Below, in pieces: positions 34,604-38,539 of a stretch of DNA of 38,539 bases. How positions within the stretch are numbered: position 1 is the first letter of the stretch; every line of letters begins with the position of its first letter. Under the pieces are notes generated by a model. It saw only the letters and a list, made by a program, of their open reading frames with translations. It searched no databases and was not told where the DNA came from. Both the position numbers and the translations under genes were made by a program. Origin of the DNA: Ruegeria sp. (lineage in GTDB: Bacteria; Pseudomonadota; Alphaproteobacteria; Rhodobacterales; Rhodobacteraceae); NCBI RefSeq assembly GCF_028066395.1, contig NZ_JALCBM010000032.1, positions 1 to 38,539 on the forward strand, written 5' to 3'.

Positions 34604-35620
34604 TTACCGGTCGTGACCGTCAAACAGCCCGTTCAGCAAGGTGCCATCCACATATGGCTGATAGCTGAGCGGCGCGTCCTGCAATTCCAGCGTCAGGTTG
34701 ATATCGTTGAACGCGTCAAACACCTCTTTGAGCTTTCCGTCTGAACCGTCGCTCGGCAGGTAGTCCGCGCTTTCCTCGTATGAGGTGTATTTGACACCCG
34801 CCAGCGCCTCTTTCATTTCTGCGTCGGGCGTATCGAAGAACGGGGCCGATATGGCAATGAACTTGTCCGGGTCCGCGTTATACAGATCGATGGCCCGGTA
34901 AATCCCGCGCAGGAACTTTGCGTATTTCTCGGGGTTTTCCTGATAATCCTCGGTTCTTACGATGATGACATCGGTGATCAGACCCTCGTAATCGGCCGAG
35001 GTCAAAAGCAGATGCGTCCCATCGCGGCCACTGTTTTTGACGATTGTGCTCATCATCGGTTCCCAGGTCGCGACGGCGGCGATGCTGGGGTCTTCGAACA
35101 CGGCAACGGAATCGTCGGTCGCGATCAGTTGCAGGTTCACGTCCTTGATGCTTTTACCAACCTGCGACAGCGCATGTTGCACCAGGGTCGTGCCGGGGTG
35201 GTTGATCTCACCCGCCATTGTCTTGCCGATCAGGTCCTCGACGGATTTCACGTCACCGGATGCCACAACGCCATCCGCACCGACCGACACATCAATCGTC
35301 CCGATGATCGTTCCGGTGGTGTCGGCCTGACGCGGGCGCGACATCGACTCGCCGATGGTGCGCATCGTGCAATCGATCGAGCCGTTGGCCATCGCTGGAA
35401 GCACGTTGGCCCGGTCATTGTCAAATGCGGTGGTCACTTCCAGACCTTCGCTGTCAAAATACCCCTCTTCCTGGGCGACAAATACCGGGGCAAAGCCGAA
35501 CCAGAACGGGAAGATGCAGTCGATCTTGTCCTGCGCCAGTGCCGGTGCCGCGGTAAGCGGCAGGAGGCCCGCCAAGGCGAGCGGTAATACTGCGGTGCGT
35601 AATTTCCTGGGTCTTGGCAT
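34604..35620 (-). CDS. ABC transporter substrate-binding protein (NitT/TauT, SsuA/THI5-like)
   Basis: Signal peptide MPRPRKLRTAVLPLALAGLLPLTAAPALA; FPFWFGFAPVFVAQEEGYFDSEGLEVT; GGAGATAACT upstream of the ATG. Confidence 0.9.
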   Translation of the reverse strand: MPRPRKLRTAVLPLALAGLLPLTAAPALAQDKIDCIFPFWFGFAPVFVAQEEGYFDSEGLEVTTAFDNDRANVLPAMANGSIDCTMRTIGESMSRPRQADTTGTIIGTIDVSVGADGVVASGDVKSVEDLIGKTMAGEINHPGTTLVQHALSQVGKSIKDVNLQLIATDDSVAVFEDPSIAAVATWEPMMSTIVKNSGRDGTHLLLTSADYEGLITDVIIVRTEDYQENPEKYAKFLRGIYRAIDLYNADPDKFIAISAPFFDTPDAEMKEALAGVKYTSYEESADYLPSDGSDGKLKEVFDAFNDINLTLELQDAPLSYQPYVDGTLLNGLFDGHDR

Positions 35621-35712
35621 AGTTATCTCCTTGTTGACATTGACGGTCTTCTGACCGGACTTATTGTTTTGAACCATCAAACCGCGCAGGCATCGCAAGG
35701 ATAAATATCGGA

Positions 35713-35731
35713 TCGATGGATGTTACATCGA
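35713..35731. promoter_or_regulatory. Inverted repeat TCGATG-gatgtta-CATCGA in the gap upstream of the SBP gene
   Basis: Perfect 6-bp arms in the only sizeable gap (35621-35778) of the operon. Confidence 0.35.
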
Positions 35732-35778
35732 CGGCTTTAGCGATAAATGCCTGCGTGCCGATGCACCGGGTTGGGTGA

Positions 35779-37119
35779 TTACTGCACGGCCATCAACGCT
35801 CCTTCCAACTCGGTCAGGAACCGGTCGACATGTTCCGGGGCGAATGTCAGGTGCGGGCGGATTTTCAGGACATTGCCGTGATACCCCGTGGCCGAGATCA
35901 GGACGCGGCGCCTGCGCAGTTCATTCACCAGTGCGGCGGCGCGGGTGCCATCGGGGGTTTTGCTGTCGCGGTCGCCGACCATTTCGACGCCCCAATAAAG
36001 CCCGGTGCCCCGCACATCCCCGATCCGGTCATCGATCTTTGACAATGCCCTCAGCCCGTCCCCCAGCAGCGCCCCGACACGAGCGCAGTTTTCCAGCAGG
36101 TTTTCCTGCGCGATCACATCCAGCGTCGCACCGGCTGCGGCCATGGCGACGGTGTTGCCGCCAAAAGTGTTGAAATAGCGCATGTCATGGCCAAAGGCGT
36201 CGGCGACTTCGGGGCGCACGGCAATCCCGGCCACCGGATAGCCATTGCCCATCGGCTTGCCCATGCTGACAATATCGGGCACCACGCCGTGGCTTTTGTA
36301 GCCCCACATGTGCCGTCCATCGCGGGCGAAGCCACTTTGCACTTCGTCCGCCACAAAAATCCCGCCCGCGTCGCGGACCACCTTCAGAACCGGGGCAAGG
36401 ATGCCGGGGTCATGGGCAAAAACGCCATCCGAGGTGAACAGGCTGTCCGCCACAAAGGCCGCCAGCCCCTGACCGCGCCGTTTCAGGTCATGGATCTGCT
36501 CCGCCACGCGGGCAGCCATCCATTCGCCCATATCGTCCGTCTCGATGCGGTAAGTGTCGGGGGCAGGCACCCGGCGGACCCAGGCCCCCAGCCGCGCATT
36601 TTCCCCCATCGAGGGCGAAAACCCCGCCGACAGTTCCGAATTGCCGTGATACGCCTCGGACGTGACGATGATGCCTTCGTTGCCGGTGTGATACTTGGCC
36701 ATGCGCAGCGCCAGATCGTTGGCCTCGGACCCGGTGCAGGTGAACATGACATGGCCGATCTCATCCTCGAACGTGGCCAGCAGACGCTCGGCAACATCCA
36801 GAATCCCATCCTGCATGTACCGCGTATGGGTGCACAGTTGGTCCATCTGCTCTTTGATCTTGGCATTCACGTAGGGATGGCAATGGCCCAGAGACACCAC
36901 GTTATTGTAGGCGTCGAGATATTCGTTGCCGTCGGAATCGTACAGGAACACACCTTCGGCCCGGCGGATTTCCACGGGGTCCGCATAGAATAGACGGTAG
37001 GCCGGGCCCAGCAACCGTGCGCGCCGTTCGACATTTTCGCGGGCCCGGGCATCCAACTGGCTGATCATGTCCGGGTTGAAACTGTTGTTCATCTTGCCAC
37101 GGGATTTGGCGGTGCTCAT
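35779..37119 (-). CDS. PLP-dependent class-III aminotransferase-family protein (AGXT2L phospholyase-like)
   Basis: YLDAYNNVVSLGHCHPYV, CTGSEANDLALRMAKYHTG, VADEVQSGFARDGRHMWGY, DIVSMGKPMGNGYPVAG, FNTFGGNTVAMAA. Confidence 0.9.
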   Translation of the reverse strand: MSTAKSRGKMNNSFNPDMISQLDARARENVERRARLLGPAYRLFYADPVEIRRAEGVFLYDSDGNEYLDAYNNVVSLGHCHPYVNAKIKEQMDQLCTHTRYMQDGILDVAERLLATFEDEIGHVMFTCTGSEANDLALRMAKYHTGNEGIIVTSEAYHGNSELSAGFSPSMGENARLGAWVRRVPAPDTYRIETDDMGEWMAARVAEQIHDLKRRGQGLAAFVADSLFTSDGVFAHDPGILAPVLKVVRDAGGIFVADEVQSGFARDGRHMWGYKSHGVVPDIVSMGKPMGNGYPVAGIAVRPEVADAFGHDMRYFNTFGGNTVAMAAAGATLDVIAQENLLENCARVGALLGDGLRALSKIDDRIGDVRGTGLYWGVEMVGDRDSKTPDGTRAAALVNELRRRRVLISATGYHGNVLKIRPHLTFAPEHVDRFLTELEGALMAVQ

Positions 37120-38192
37120 TGCGAATGTCCTTTTTGATCGGCGAACTGCATCAGGATATCAGAGACCTGATCCGGGCTGCGGGCAAGGAACCAATCCAGC
37201 TGATGCCAGCCCTGATAGGTATTGCGCATGATGTAGGTTTCATTTTCAGGAAACAGCTTTGTCCGCCACAGGGTCAAAAGCGCCCGGGTCACGATCCGGC
37301 CCATGGTCAGGTGCGGGATCAGCGTCAGTTCTTCCCCGGTCAGTTCGGTAATCTGCAGATACCCCTCGACAATGTCGCGGGCGCGCCAGAACAGATCGTC
37401 ATGGGGCGTTTCGGGCAACTGGTTCAGGCAGGCGGTCGACACATCAACCGCGATCGCCGTTTTCACGGAATCGCCAAAGTCGATGATGCCTTTGACAAAA
37501 TCGGGATCATCGTGATTGACGATGATGTTCGACTTGCTGAAATCATTGTGCAGAACCTGTTGCCGCTGCCGGCGCAGGGCCGGTTCGATCCTGCGGAACC
37601 GTTCCAACCCAGCGGCAAGCGCGGTACGCTGGTCAGGATCATCCACATCGTCCAGCAGATGTTCCAGCGTCAGCAGATGCTGCACGTCCCAGCCGTATTG
37701 CCGGTTCTCGCCGGGGTGAGAGAACCCTTCGGTCGCCAGACGCAACCGGCCCAGCATCCGGCCGATCTGTACACGTTCTTCGGGGTTGGAGTCCGTTTCG
37801 CACAGCGGTGTCCCGTCGATAAAGCTCAGCACCCGGACAAAGCGTTTTGACCCATCCACATCGGTTATGGCGAACATGTCGTTGCCGCTGGTATCCGGCA
37901 CCAGACGCGGCACCGGCAGGGCCGCATCCCGCACCGCGACGTGACGCAGGATGCCGTTCTGAAAATCAACCTCATCAAACGGCTCGGTCGGGTTGGCGAT
38001 TTTCAGGACAAAGCGTTTACCGTCCGGTGTCGTGACGCGAAACGTGTCATCTTTTTCCGTGTCGAACCGCTTCAGGGCTCCGTCCATTCCATAATGGTCC
38101 CGCAACAAAGCCTGCGCCCGATCCGGCGGCATGGGGGTGTAGGCCCCTGCCAACCCCCCCTGTTCGGATACCTGCGTATCCTGCTGCGTCAT
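37116..38192 (-). CDS. Phosphotransferase/kinase (APH family, hydroxylysine-kinase-like)
   Basis: VLHNDFSKSNIIVNHDDPDFVKGIIDFGDSVKTAIAVDVS is the APH catalytic region; ATG overlaps the ureohydrolase stop. Confidence 0.88.
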   Translation of the reverse strand: MTQQDTQVSEQGGLAGAYTPMPPDRAQALLRDHYGMDGALKRFDTEKDDTFRVTTPDGKRFVLKIANPTEPFDEVDFQNGILRHVAVRDAALPVPRLVPDTSGNDMFAITDVDGSKRFVRVLSFIDGTPLCETDSNPEERVQIGRMLGRLRLATEGFSHPGENRQYGWDVQHLLTLEHLLDDVDDPDQRTALAAGLERFRRIEPALRRQRQQVLHNDFSKSNIIVNHDDPDFVKGIIDFGDSVKTAIAVDVSTACLNQLPETPHDDLFWRARDIVEGYLQITELTGEELTLIPHLTMGRIVTRALLTLWRTKLFPENETYIMRNTYQGWHQLDWFLARSPDQVSDILMQFADQKGHSQ

Positions 38193-38539
38193 GTCTTCAC
38201 GGTCTCGGCCAGCAGGCACAGCAATTCATACATGACGGTTGCCCCGGTCAGCGCGGTCAGGCCGCCCACATCGAAGGGCGGAGAGACCTCGACCATATCC
38301 GCGCCCACATAGTTCAGCCCGCGCAGCCCCCGGATCAGGGCCATCGCCTCGGGCGTGGTCAGACCCGCGATTTCCGGTGTGCCGGTGCCCGGCGCAAAGG
38401 CCGGATCGATGCTGTCGATGTCAAAGCTGAGGTAAACCGGCATATCGCCAACAATTGCGCGGGTCTCTTCGAGGATGGCGTCAATGCCGCGTTTCTGGAC
38501 CTCTTCCACGAACATCACGCGCATGCCCGCCTGCTCGGA
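38189..38539 (-). CDS. Ureohydrolase (agmatinase/arginase family), C-terminal part; N-terminus outside the window
   Basis: YLSFDIDSIDPAFAPGTGTPEIAGLTTPEAMALIRGLRGLNYVGADMVEVSPPFDVGG; frame open to the window edge. Confidence 0.93.
   Translation of the reverse strand, partial: SEQAGMRVMFVEEVQKRGIDAILEETRAIVGDMPVYLSFDIDSIDPAFAPGTGTPEIAGLTTPEAMALIRGLRGLNYVGADMVEVSPPFDVGGLTALTGATVMYELLCLLAETVKT

Overview
The window reads as an alphaproteobacterial (Rhodobacteraceae-like) chromosomal segment; this taxonomic guess rests on gene content only. Left part (about 0.8-11.5 kb): a metabolic region with a TRAP transporter, a 3-hydroxyanthranilate 3,4-dioxygenase homologue, a DapA-family lyase, a divergent aspartate-dehydrogenase/LysR pair, and two aldehyde dehydrogenases flanking an AraC regulator. 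Middle (11.5-16.5 kb): a small secreted protein, a LysR gene facing a truncated SDR gene, a COG0523 GTPase/DUF1826/DUF6525-like cluster with a Zur-like operator, a DUF4143 ATPase fragment, and an IalB-family gene. Then comes a giant (about 13.3 kb, about 4,440 aa) glycine-rich autotransporter whose passenger is built of repeats, including 15 successive units in exact 195-bp register. Right part (30.5-38.5 kb): a tightly packed nine-gene minus-strand operon of ureohydrolase, kinase, PLP class-III enzyme, NitT/TauT-type ABC transporter, two SDRs and a polysaccharide-deacetylase-like protein, suggesting an uncharacterised amine/guanidine catabolic route. The noncoding DNA is rich in readable structure: LysR T-N11-A operators, a GntR-like palindrome, an AraC-type 21-bp direct repeat, a 90-bp leader packed with perfect palindromes, and intrinsic terminators placed directly after both solute-binding-protein genes. 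No searches were run; family names come from motif recognition.
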